This document shows positions 52,310 to 59,674 of a DNA stretch of 64,000 bases, one piece after another. How positions within the stretch are numbered: the first letter of the stretch is position 1; every line of letters begins with the position of its first letter. Location: assembly GCF_038051925.1 (NCBI RefSeq), contig NZ_CP150634.1, forward strand, positions 4,472,300-4,536,299, read 5' to 3'. The notes beneath the pieces are model-generated. The model searched no databases. It saw only the letters and a list, made by a program, of their open reading frames with translations, and had not been told where the DNA came from. Position numbers and translations under genes: made by a program. Source of the DNA: Methylotuvimicrobium sp. KM2 (GTDB lineage Bacteria > Pseudomonadota > Gammaproteobacteria > Methylococcales > Methylomonadaceae).

Positions 52310-53539
52310 TCATACGGTCACCCGAACTTCACCGCTCATCAGCTTGGGTAGCAGGGTGTCGCGGAGTTTTTCGAGGGTGTGGATTTGAACAATATTTTGT
52401 TTAATTTTATTTATTGAAGGCATAACCAAATTATTAAACTCGTGTAACTTCATATCATCCGGCACGGCCATAGGATACTGACTTAGAGTTTCCCAATTCG
52501 TCCTTGGCATTCGTGTCCCGCCCGATCCAAGGTTTGCATACTCAACAACATCACTCTGATAGAAAGCAAATAAACAATAAGAAAAGTAGTCTGTCTTTTT
52601 GGGTCGTATTACCAAAATGTCTGTTGAACACACACCACCATAAGGTGCAAAACAGACTTTGTGAAAATACGGGCGCAGCTTTCCAAAAAGAATGTCATTT
52701 TCAGAAAATCGAAACTTATTGCTTGTGACATCACTTGTATTGCCCGATTGAATAAGGGCGATGTTTCGGCGGTCGATATGTTCCAATCCGACGTATTTTG
52801 TTTCTGAATCTATGTCGCTTGGCTTTACGCCGTTTTTGGGATTTACTGCGAAGTGGCCGAGAGTGCCATCTTCCCAATCCTCCCCCGCCTCCTCAACAAA
52901 CCACTGCCGGAACAGCGATTCAGCCATGGCTTCGAGGGTCTTGTTCTGGCGGTGCAGCAGGTCGATTTTGTCGTCCAGGCTGGACAGCATGGCGGCAATG
53001 GCTTTTTGTTCGATAAGGGCAGGCGCAGGTACTTCTATTTCTTTTAACGAAGTTAACGGATTGCTAATTGACGGAACCCCGACTTGCGATTCATATTTTA
53101 GAATTTGATACTGCCCAAAGTCTGACTTGAAGAAATAAAACAAGAAGTCGCTGTCGATCAAATCTGAATTTACAGTCAACTTCATTCCAGACTGAGAAAT
53201 TACATAACGAGGATATTTACCATAAGGTATTAATCCAACTTGCCCGATGGTTCCTCTATGGGTAAAGACTAGATCACCTGCTTTGCAATTACTTCCTAGC
53301 AATTCATCAGCTTTTTCCTCAGTTAAATATACGAAATCGCCATCAACATACTTTGCAAAGTTGAGGTTTGTTCCTCTAATCACTGGTACGCCAAACGCGA
53401 CGAAATTTTCAGCCTTAATATTAGAGCCAAATGGCCCCATGGCAATCGCGCGATTATCTTCACTTTTAATGTCAGAAATTTTCCTTAAACCCCACTCTTT
53501 TGGAATACTTCCAAAATCGGTTTCCTGCCACTCACTCAT
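52310..53539 (-). CDS. hsdS: Type I restriction-modification specificity subunit HsdS
   Basis: 409 residues with the usual two target-recognition domains separated by conserved helices. The first ends in LKEIEVPAPALIEQKAIAAMLSSLDDKIDLLHRQNKTLEAMAESLFRQWFVEE (central conserved region). The second ends PMAVPDDMKLHEFNNLVMPSINKIKQNIVQIHTLEKLRDTLLPKLMSGEVRV. It determines the bipartite DNA site recognised by HsdM and HsdR. Its start overlaps the ORF6N gene as ATGA. The two domains differ in sequence, so the target is asymmetric. Confidence 0.95.
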   Translation of the reverse strand: MSEWQETDFGSIPKEWGLRKISDIKSEDNRAIAMGPFGSNIKAENFVAFGVPVIRGTNLNFAKYVDGDFVYLTEEKADELLGSNCKAGDLVFTHRGTIGQVGLIPYGKYPRYVISQSGMKLTVNSDLIDSDFLFYFFKSDFGQYQILKYESQVGVPSISNPLTSLKEIEVPAPALIEQKAIAAMLSSLDDKIDLLHRQNKTLEAMAESLFRQWFVEEAGEDWEDGTLGHFAVNPKNGVKPSDIDSETKYVGLEHIDRRNIALIQSGNTSDVTSNKFRFSENDILFGKLRPYFHKVCFAPYGGVCSTDILVIRPKKTDYFSYCLFAFYQSDVVEYANLGSGGTRMPRTNWETLSQYPMAVPDDMKLHEFNNLVMPSINKIKQNIVQIHTLEKLRDTLLPKLMSGEVRVTV

Positions 53540-54468
53540 AGCTGCACCCTCCCCAACATCTCAATCGCCCGCATCTGCATCTTTGAAAACGCAAACCACT
53601 TCTTGCCCAAATCCTTGAGCGATGCGCCGATGTGGCAGATGTCGTCGTCGATGATCAGGAAACGGTCGTGGGCGAGCTTGAATTCCTGCACCTCAATAGC
53701 CGGGTATTGCGCGTTGAATTTGGCGATGTCCTGGGCAAGCTGACGGCTGATGTTTTTGGTCAGCAGTTGCACGCTCACCCCGGCCTTGCGCTTGGCGAGC
53801 AGCAGTAAGACGCTTTCATCCAGATAGTTGTCGATGAGGATAATCCGTTGCTTGGCGGAGCGGATCAAATCGCAGACAAAGGCGTAGGCATCAAAAATTT
53901 GACCATCGAAGAAAATGCCTTGCTCGGGCTTGACGCTTTTGTCCTCCAGCGCTCGGAAAATCTGTTCAAATTTTTGCTCCGTTTCCGCTTTATGTTCTAT
54001 TTGTCGCTTTTCAACCGTATCCAAACGCTGAAAAATCTGAGCGTTTGCCAGTAAGAATCTGCGCGTAATGACAAAAGCCCGCATAATATGAATATTCACT
54101 TCAATGGCTCTATCACTGGTTAGCACAGATGAAATAGCCGCAACTCCCTGCTCGGTAAAAACATAAGGCAGCGAACCGCCAAGGTGTTGTTTTGAAGGTA
54201 TCGCATTTTGCGATACCATGAACTCAACCTCTTCTCCAGTGAGCTGAAACATAAAATCGGATGGAAAGCGTTTGATGTTTCTTTTTACCTGTTCTCTCAG
54301 CCTGATAGGTTTTACCTCGTAAAAAGTGGCCAAATCCTTATCCAACATGACTTGAACGCCGCGAACCGTGTAGATGCGATTTTTTATTTCCTCAATTTTT
54401 ATGAGTTCATATTCGCTCATGTCAATTGCGCCCTTTGCAGATGCTCCAATATCAGTGGGGTTGGTCAT
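53536..54468 (-). CDS. ORF6N-domain protein with C-terminal PLD-like motif
   Basis: 310 residues. Residues about 22-108 form an ORF6N (KilA-N related) DNA-binding domain: IKNRIYTVRGVQVMLDKDLATFYEVKPIRLREQVKRNIKRFPSDFMFQLTGEE...LGGSLPYVFTEQGVAAISSVL. A coiled coil (about 145-170) follows. The C-terminal part (about 180-300) includes IILIDNYLDESVLLLLAKRKAGVSVQLLT and LAHDRFLIIDDDICHIGASLKDLG, whose HDRFLIID fits the HxKxxxxD phosphodiesterase motif with Arg for Lys. It is tightly inserted between hsdM and hsdS, overlapping both as ATGA, so it is translated with them. Role unknown. Confidence 0.87.
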   Translation of the reverse strand: MTNPTDIGASAKGAIDMSEYELIKIEEIKNRIYTVRGVQVMLDKDLATFYEVKPIRLREQVKRNIKRFPSDFMFQLTGEEVEFMVSQNAIPSKQHLGGSLPYVFTEQGVAAISSVLTSDRAIEVNIHIMRAFVITRRFLLANAQIFQRLDTVEKRQIEHKAETEQKFEQIFRALEDKSVKPEQGIFFDGQIFDAYAFVCDLIRSAKQRIILIDNYLDESVLLLLAKRKAGVSVQLLTKNISRQLAQDIAKFNAQYPAIEVQEFKLAHDRFLIIDDDICHIGASLKDLGKKWFAFSKMQMRAIEMLGRVQL

Positions 54469-56003
54469 ACTTTCACCTTTGCCAAATTCTCGGCGATGGC
54501 TTGATTCAGCGCCGCTTCTTCCACTAACTGCGCTTCAAACTCGGCTTTCAATGCGGTAAAGCGTTCTTTGAAATCGAAATCGTCGGCTTCATCGGGCAGA
54601 CCGACATACCGACCGGGGGTTAAGACGTAATCCAGTTCCTTGACGCGCTCAATCGGCGTGGAAGCGCAAAAACCCTTGATGTCTTCATAGCTGCCTTCGC
54701 CGGTGCGCCAAGCGTGGTAGGTATCGGCGATCTTTTGAATGTCTTCGTGCGAGAGTTCCCGGGTGCGGCGATTGATTAGGTGCCCCATGTTGCGGGCATC
54801 GATGAACAAAATTTCGGATTTACGCGGGTGGCCGTTGTTCCTTGCGCGATTCATGAACCACAGCGCCGCCGGTATTTGCGTATTCAAAAACAGCTTGGCG
54901 GGCAGGTTGACGATGCAGTCGATCAGATTGCCTTGTTCAATCAGCGCTTTTCTTATCTCGCCTTCGCCGCTGGTTTTACTGGTTAGCGCACCTTTGGCCA
55001 GAACGATCCCCGCTTTGCCGGTCGGCGATAGGTGATAAACAAAATGCTGGAGCCAGGCGAAATTGGCGTTACCGGCAGGCGGCGTACCGAATTGCCAGCG
55101 CCCATCGTTACGCAGCAAATCGCCGCTCCAATCGCTGTCATTAAACGGCGGATTGGCGATGATGAAATCGGCTTTCAGGTCTTTATGAGCATCGTTTAAG
55201 AACGAGCCTTCGTTGTTCCATTTGACTTGCGAGCTATCAATGCCGCGTATCGCCAGATTCATCTTGGCCAGCCGCCAAGTGGTTTGGTTGCTTTCCTGCC
55301 CGTAAATCGAAATGTCGTTGATCTTGCCCTGATGTTCTTCGACAAACTTTTCCGATTGCACAAACATGCCGCCCGAGCCGCAACACGGATCGAGTACCCG
55401 GCCTTTATACGGTTCGAGCATTTTGACCAATAATTCAACGATACTGCGCGGCGTGTAGAACTGGCCGCCTTGCTTGCCTTCAGCCAAGGCAAATTCACCG
55501 AGAAAATACTCGAACACATGCCCCAAGACATCGGCGCTCCGGGCTTTGGCGTCGCCCAGCGCGATATTGCCGACCAGATCGATCAAGCCGCCCAAATTGG
55601 TCGGATCGAGGTTTTGCCGGGCATAGACTTTCGGCAATACGCCTTTTAATGATGGGTTTTCTTTTTCGATGGCATCCATCGCAGCATCGATGAATTTACC
55701 AATATCCGGTTGCTTGGCCTTGGCCAGCAAGAACGACCAACGGGCTTCGGGCGGTACAAAAAAGACGTTTTCGGCTTGGTATTCGTCCTTGTCTTCGGGA
55801 TCGGCACCGGCATATTCGCCTTTGCCGGCTTGAAGTTTGGCGAAATGCTCTTCGAACGAATCCGAAATATATTTGAGAAAGATCAGTCCGAGAACGACGT
55901 GTTTATATTCGGCGGCATCAATGTTCTTGCGGAGTTTATCAGCCGTTTTCCAAAGTTGTTTTTCTAACGGTTCTCGTTTGGTTTCTTTTGTTTTTTTTGC
56001 CAT
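54465..56003 (-). CDS. hsdM: Type I restriction-modification methyltransferase HsdM
   Basis: 512 residues. The N-terminal helical HsdM_N domain (LEKQLWKTADKLRKNIDAAEYKHVVLGLIFLKYISDSF) is followed by the adenine methyltransferase core. GRVLDPCCGSGGMFVQSEKF is motif I and DFIIANPPFNDSDWSGD motif IV (NPPF). It methylates N6 of adenine at the site chosen by HsdS. The start codon lies inside the 3' part of a decayed ParE-like gene. Confidence 0.96.
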   Translation of the reverse strand: MAKKTKETKREPLEKQLWKTADKLRKNIDAAEYKHVVLGLIFLKYISDSFEEHFAKLQAGKGEYAGADPEDKDEYQAENVFFVPPEARWSFLLAKAKQPDIGKFIDAAMDAIEKENPSLKGVLPKVYARQNLDPTNLGGLIDLVGNIALGDAKARSADVLGHVFEYFLGEFALAEGKQGGQFYTPRSIVELLVKMLEPYKGRVLDPCCGSGGMFVQSEKFVEEHQGKINDISIYGQESNQTTWRLAKMNLAIRGIDSSQVKWNNEGSFLNDAHKDLKADFIIANPPFNDSDWSGDLLRNDGRWQFGTPPAGNANFAWLQHFVYHLSPTGKAGIVLAKGALTSKTSGEGEIRKALIEQGNLIDCIVNLPAKLFLNTQIPAALWFMNRARNNGHPRKSEILFIDARNMGHLINRRTRELSHEDIQKIADTYHAWRTGEGSYEDIKGFCASTPIERVKELDYVLTPGRYVGLPDEADDFDFKERFTALKAEFEAQLVEEAALNQAIAENLAKVKV

Positions 56004-56229
56004 GTCATTCCGTGCATGATTAAAATTTTTTCAGGCCACTGTCTCGCCGTATGAAAGACCGCAAAAACCTGAATTGGTTGCCCTGGTGCCCGATACGGCA
56101 AAATGTATTGGGTCCCGGTCAAAAACAACTCGTGCGTTCTTTCAACCCTGCCGGAACGACCTAACTGCGGTTGATCGACCAACACGCCAACACGATCTTT
56201 TATTTAGACCCACAAAAAATGAGTGTCAT
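55964..56229 (-). pseudogene. Decayed RelE/ParE-type toxin gene
   Basis: The ATG at 56229 overlaps the antitoxin stop (ATGA) but the frame reads only MTLIFCGSK and stops. A second frame carries the rest of a ParE-like toxin: LVDQPQLGRSGRVERTHELFLTGTQYILPYRAPGQPIQVFAVFHTARQWPEKI. The usual middle segment of about 40 residues is missing, so a deletion with frameshift has inactivated it. The remaining frame runs into the hsdM start region. Confidence 0.8.
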
Positions 56230-56483
56230 GCTTGTTCTCGTTTTTTCCGTTCAATCACATCTTCTATTTTCCTTATAATCTCTTCGTCACTGAGCTGCAG
56301 AAGACGATCAAGGCTTCTGTTTTGATCGGTTTTTTCGATCTTGTCAGCGTGACGCCGTAGGTATTCTCTCAACGCTTGATTGACGATGTAATTACGCGAC
56401 CGGTCCAGCGATTCGGCCAGCTGGTCGAGCTGGTGGATAATGTCCGGTTCGGTTCTGACGGTGAATGCTTCGGTTGTGGCCAT
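56226..56483 (-). CDS. Ribbon-helix-helix antitoxin (CopG/ParD type)
   Basis: 85 residues: EAFTVRTEPDIIHQLDQLAESLDRSRNYIVNQALREYLRRHADKIE is a ribbon-helix-helix with the strand FTVRTEP and helices following; the acidic/basic C-terminal tail (DEEIIRKIEDVIERKKREQA) would bind a toxin. Its partner toxin downstream is a pseudogene, leaving an orphan antitoxin that may still regulate its own promoter or neutralise related toxins. Confidence 0.87.
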   Translation of the reverse strand: MATTEAFTVRTEPDIIHQLDQLAESLDRSRNYIVNQALREYLRRHADKIEKTDQNRSLDRLLQLSDEEIIRKIEDVIERKKREQA

Positions 56484-56521
56484 AGTTAATAATTCAATGC
56501 GGTTTGATTCGGTTCGAATCT

Positions 56522-56786
56522 TACCCGATCGCTTGAACGGGTTCTATCAAATTCTGAATGATCACCCGATAGCCTTTTTTCTTCTTGGCATCGAAACTTT
56601 CCCTGCGGCTTCCAATGCTTCCGGTTCGTTGTCGAACCAATCGCGGCGCACTTGTCCCGGTGAGCCCACCCCGCCCCATTCCCGAACCAACGACCAATCG
56701 CCGAACAGGCCGGGCGTGACGAACAGTTGATAAAACCGGTGCCGGTTCTTGTCTGGATCGTGGTGTTCGAGGTAGATGTGGGGCAT
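56522..56786 (-). pseudogene. WGR-domain protein, frameshifted near the C-terminus
   Basis: From the ATG at 56786 the frame reads MPHIYLEHHDPDKNRHRFYQ then LFVTPGLFGDWSLVREWGGVGSPGQVRRDWFDNEPEALEAAGKV, a typical WGR domain (WSLVREWGGVG). It then runs out of frame at about 56590-56603 and stops at 56562. A one-base shift gives FDAKKKKGYRVIIQNLIEPV, the expected WGR ending (KKGYR), with a stop at 56522. The short frame may still make most of the domain. WGR domains bind nucleic acid breaks or accompany nucleases. Confidence 0.8.
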
Positions 56787-56817
56787 GGCTCGTATTGATT
56801 TAGTTCAGACTACCCAT

Positions 56818-57270
56818 TTACGGTAGCGCTGATGACACCGTAATATTGCGCTCTGTGCCCGTCTCGGTTATCGCATAATCGACAACCACCCTATTATCGT
56901 TGGGGTATAACTCATCTTTGCGTTGAATTAACCAAATCAACAAATTAAAGTAAACAACTGAACTTGGCATATTTTCTGGATTTGAATTGCTTATATACTC
57001 ACTTAGATCATCTGCAAATTTATTTTGAGCTGAAGGCAAGTTATTCAGTGCGTCCAATAACATCTCATGCCGTTTTTCCTTCGGTTGAAGCGCGATATTC
57101 CAAGCCACCGCCGCCGCTGCCATCAGATTTTTGTATCCATGCAACGGCAAATCGTGATCGTAAGGCTCGCATAGATTGATCAAGGCTTCGGACAATTTAA
57201 CCCCACCGTATTGCTGAAGTACGGCTGCTTTTTGTCGTTTTAAGTGTTTTGTACGGCTCGCTTTGCCCAT
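56818..57270 (-). CDS. Hypothetical protein of the defence island
   Basis: 150 residues, no signal or membrane segment. The N-terminus MGKASRTKHLKRQKAAVLQQ is strongly basic; the rest is helical (LSEALINLCEPYDHDLPLHGYKNLMAAAAVAWNIALQPKEKRHEMLLDALNNL) and acidic toward the end. I do not recognise a family. The MGKASRTKHLKR start resembles that of SEC-C or zinc-ribbon proteins, but no Cys cluster is present. It starts 9 bases after the recombinase stop, so it is likely co-transcribed. Confidence 0.7.
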   Translation of the reverse strand: MGKASRTKHLKRQKAAVLQQYGGVKLSEALINLCEPYDHDLPLHGYKNLMAAAAVAWNIALQPKEKRHEMLLDALNNLPSAQNKFADDLSEYISNSNPENMPSSVVYFNLLIWLIQRKDELYPNDNRVVVDYAITETGTERNITVSSALP

Positions 57271-57279
57271 AGTTCTTTC

Positions 57280-58212
57280 CTAAATATCCGCCACCAATTT
57301 ACTCAACCGCTCCTGCCCCGCATGCGTATAAATCTGCGTCGTTGCGATACTTTCATGGCCCAGCAGCGCCTGGATGTCGACCAATTGCACGTCCTTTTCC
57401 AATAGCCTCGTGGCGTAAGTATGCCGGAGCTTGTGCGGTGTGACTTTTTTGTCGATGCCGGCCTTGTCGATCATCTTCTTGAGATAAGCCCTAGCCGCAT
57501 GCGCGCTGGCCGGCCTAGCACCGGGCTTTTTAGCGAATAGGTATTCGTCCGGCGTTTTGCCGACGATCGACAACGCCAGCACCCGACCGAAACTTTCCGG
57601 CAACGGTACTTGCCGTTCCTTGTTGCCCCTCCCTATGACCCGCACCGACTTGGCCACGCCGTCGACCACGCGAATCTGATGCACTTGCAGGCTCAGCGCT
57701 TCACTGATGCGCAAGCCCGACTTTTGGATCAGTTCGAACAGCAATTCGTAGCGCTGCCGTACATTGATCGCCGAAGCCCGACTGCGGCCGAATATCGTTT
57801 CGGGAATGTCGTCGTAATTGCGGGTGGCCCGGTTGAAGGTGTCCTGCTCTTCCGGTTCCAGCCAAACCGGTATTCGTTTCGGGCGTTTCGGTTTCTCGAT
57901 TTGGTAGATGGGATCGTCTTCCACCAGGTCGTTGCGTTTGGCCCATTTATAAAAGGTGGCCAAGCAGGAAATCTTTCGTGCAATCGCATGAGGGCCGACT
58001 TTGTTTTTGGCCAAGTGCTGAACAAAGTTTTCCGCCGCCGACGGTTTGCATCGCCGCCAATCCAAATGTTCGTTTTCCAGCCACCGCTCCCAAATACTTA
58101 AATCCGAATTGTAGTTGTAACAAGTCGTGTCGGAGTGGCCCTTGGTATATTTCAGATAGGTCAAAAACTCTTTTCGGATTTGCCCGAACGTTTTTTCATT
58201 TTGATCTTCCAT
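57280..58212 (-). CDS. Tyrosine recombinase / integrase (XerC/D-like)
   Basis: 310 residues. The SAM-like N-terminal core-binding domain is at about 10-95 (FLTYLKYTKGHSDTTCYNYNSDLSIWERWL). The catalytic domain has Arg in LIQKSGLRISEALSLQ, Lys in the following hairpin, HKLRHTYATRLL (HxxR), and LLGHESIATTQIYTH (His and Tyr nucleophile). Length and the RxxxH set are intact, so it may be active. It heads the minus-strand island and is divergent from the three-gene membrane operon. Chromosomal XerC or XerD duties cannot be excluded, but the context favours an island integrase. Confidence 0.9.
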   Translation of the reverse strand: MEDQNEKTFGQIRKEFLTYLKYTKGHSDTTCYNYNSDLSIWERWLENEHLDWRRCKPSAAENFVQHLAKNKVGPHAIARKISCLATFYKWAKRNDLVEDDPIYQIEKPKRPKRIPVWLEPEEQDTFNRATRNYDDIPETIFGRSRASAINVRQRYELLFELIQKSGLRISEALSLQVHQIRVVDGVAKSVRVIGRGNKERQVPLPESFGRVLALSIVGKTPDEYLFAKKPGARPASAHAARAYLKKMIDKAGIDKKVTPHKLRHTYATRLLEKDVQLVDIQALLGHESIATTQIYTHAGQERLSKLVADI

Positions 58213-58587
58213 CTCTCCTCCATGCCGCGTTTCGAAACCTGTTCGAAAAATTTGGGCTTTTTTTTGGGGCCATCGGCGATTTGCGATTTTTTAAAATGTC
58301 TATTTTAGTTTATGGAACTTAAAATGCCAAAACGTAAAAATCTAGGTTTCAAGCAAAAAATTGCCTATTAGGAACCGCAAAAACACACAAAACCAAGTCC
58401 CGGCAACTATAAATTTACCGAAGCGAATGTTTTAGTAACTTTTAATCATATCCGACCGGAAATTAACGCTTAAACTCATTCAAAATGACAAAAACTGACT
58501 CTTTCGCTATCATTGGTTTTTAAATTAAGCCTAGTTAGAATTAACCAAAAATGGTTAGTTCTAACCGAAAAATCGGTGAGTAATTGA
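58213..58587. other. Divergent intergenic region between recombinase and the membrane operon
   Basis: About 375 AT-rich bases, with no coding potential seen. Promoters for both directions should lie here. The most striking structure is the palindrome at 58534-58565, just before the plus-strand operon. Confidence 0.6.
58534..58565. promoter_or_regulatory. Palindromic operator-like site
   Basis: GTTAGAATTAACC (58534-58546) and GGTTAGTTCTAAC (58553-58565) are inverted with one mismatch in 13 and a 6-base spacer AAAAAT. It ends 22 bases before the first codon of the operon, a position suited to autorepression. AATCGGTGAGT follows as the ribosome-binding region. No T-run follows, so it is not a terminator. 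Confidence 0.6.
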
Positions 58588-58869
58588 ATGGCCATTTCAA
58601 ATACAGAAAAACAAAACCGCTTTTACGCTTCAAAAATAGCTGCGGGCGAATCCAAAATATCCTGCTGGCTAACAAAAGAAGATCAACAACGTCTGAGCCG
58701 GTTAATGAAAAACCTCGGTGAAGAAAGAGGCAGTAAAGCCGGCTATGCCGATGTGATCAGCGAAGCGTTAAAGCGCTTGGAAATCGACATGGCGCCGCCC
58801 GGGGCGAAAAACATGGTCCGGTATGGCCTACTCTACTTAAACAACGAGGGTGAAAATGAACGACGATAA
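58588..58869 (+). CDS. Putative ribbon-helix-helix regulator of a small membrane operon
   Basis: 93 residues, soluble. The middle part reads SKISCWLTKEDQQRLSRLMKN and, after a short loop, GYADVISEALKRLEID; one strand followed by two helices fits a ribbon-helix-helix fold, although I cannot name a family. The C-terminal 25 residues (MAPPGAKNMVRYGLLYLNNE) are not part of that fold. The GGTGAG upstream is an acceptable ribosome-binding site. The stop overlaps the start of the next gene by 14 bases, so the genes are coupled. It probably binds the palindrome directly upstream (inference). Confidence 0.65.
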   Translation: MAISNTEKQNRFYASKIAAGESKISCWLTKEDQQRLSRLMKNLGEERGSKAGYADVISEALKRLEIDMAPPGAKNMVRYGLLYLNNEGENERR

Positions 58870-59020
58870 GCGCGAAGTCGTGGTAACCGACATCCAGATG
58901 CCGTTTAACTCGATGGTGTTTTTCATGGTTAAATGGGCGATTGCCTCAATACCGGCAATCAGCATCTTGATGATTGCCGGATTATTTGCTTCAACATTTT
59001 TCGCCGCATTGATGCGCTGA
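58856..59020 (+). CDS. Small single-span membrane protein, 54 residues
   Basis: MNDDKREVVVTDIQMPFNSM, then VFFMVKWAIASIPAISILMIAGLFASTFFAALMR: an acidic cytoplasmic-looking N-terminus of about 20 residues followed by one or two closely spaced hydrophobic segments and a basic final Arg. It overlaps the upstream gene by 14 bases and ends 3 bases before the next start, and GAGGGTGAAA precedes its ATG. Its place in a tight operon argues that it is real. No family recognised. Confidence 0.65.
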   Translation: MNDDKREVVVTDIQMPFNSMVFFMVKWAIASIPAISILMIAGLFASTFFAALMR

Positions 59021-59023
59021 CCG

Positions 59024-59362
59024 ATGCTAACCCCACAGGAGCGGGATTTTCTCGAAAAACGACGACGCCTTACCCGATACTGGCCAATTGGCGCCGGCTT
59101 GCTGTTGGCGTCTTTGGCGACCCTAACCGTTTGGCTATGGAACTACTCGCCTTATCTGGTCAACCCTTATTACGTCATTGATCGCCTGGAGTCGGGCAAG
59201 ACCGATGCCGGCATAATGGAAATATCGACTTTGCTGCTGCCGATGATGACGCTGACTGTTATTGTTTTGCTCGGGCTTGCGGTCGTGATGGGCTTCGCCA
59301 GTTTCGCCAACGAAAAGAAATACCAGGTTATCATTAATAAACTGCTGAACGACAACGACTAA
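59024..59362 (+). CDS. Two-span membrane protein, 112 residues
   Basis: MLTPQERDFLEKRRRLTRYW is a charged N-terminus. Membrane segments lie at about 21-40 (PIGAGLLLASLATLTVWLW) and 70-93 (LLLPMMTLTVIVLLGLAVVMGF). Between them is a short loop, NYSPYLVNPYYVIDRLESGKTDAGIMEIS, and at the end a cytoplasmic tail, NEKKYQVIINKLLNDND. An alternative in-frame start is not needed; the ATG is preceded by the upstream stop and lacks a strong ribosome-binding site, suggesting coupling. I do not recognise a family. Confidence 0.7.
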   Translation: MLTPQERDFLEKRRRLTRYWPIGAGLLLASLATLTVWLWNYSPYLVNPYYVIDRLESGKTDAGIMEISTLLLPMMTLTVIVLLGLAVVMGFASFANEKKYQVIINKLLNDND

Positions 59363-59674
59363 TCCAGTTATCCCCAAAACCTGTGGATAACCTCGTCTAT
59401 GTGAGAGGATGCCTTATAATTTGCAAGATTCAAGACTTGCCCCCCATGGTTGCTAACAAAAATATAAACGCGGACGGCAAAAAGCTTCGCGATGCTCAGC
59501 TTTTGCCACCGGTTATATCGGTCGTTATGCAGGCCGTAGCCTGGATAGAGCAGCGCGACATTCGGGGCTTCGAAGCCGTGCTCTTCATGTAACAGCTTGC
59601 GCTGCATACGGGCTACATTCAACTTCCACTACTGAATTTAAAAATGCGAAAGGAATAAACTGCCGAATTTAGGC
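59363..59674. repeat. Intergenic region with a degenerate family D repeat (59536-59619)
   Basis: GTAGCCTGGATAGAGCAGCG to TGCATACGGGCTACATTC is a diverged copy of the family D repeat at 12371-12455. The remainder up to the convergent zwf stop has nothing recognisable. No terminator with a clear U-run was found. Confidence 0.65.
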
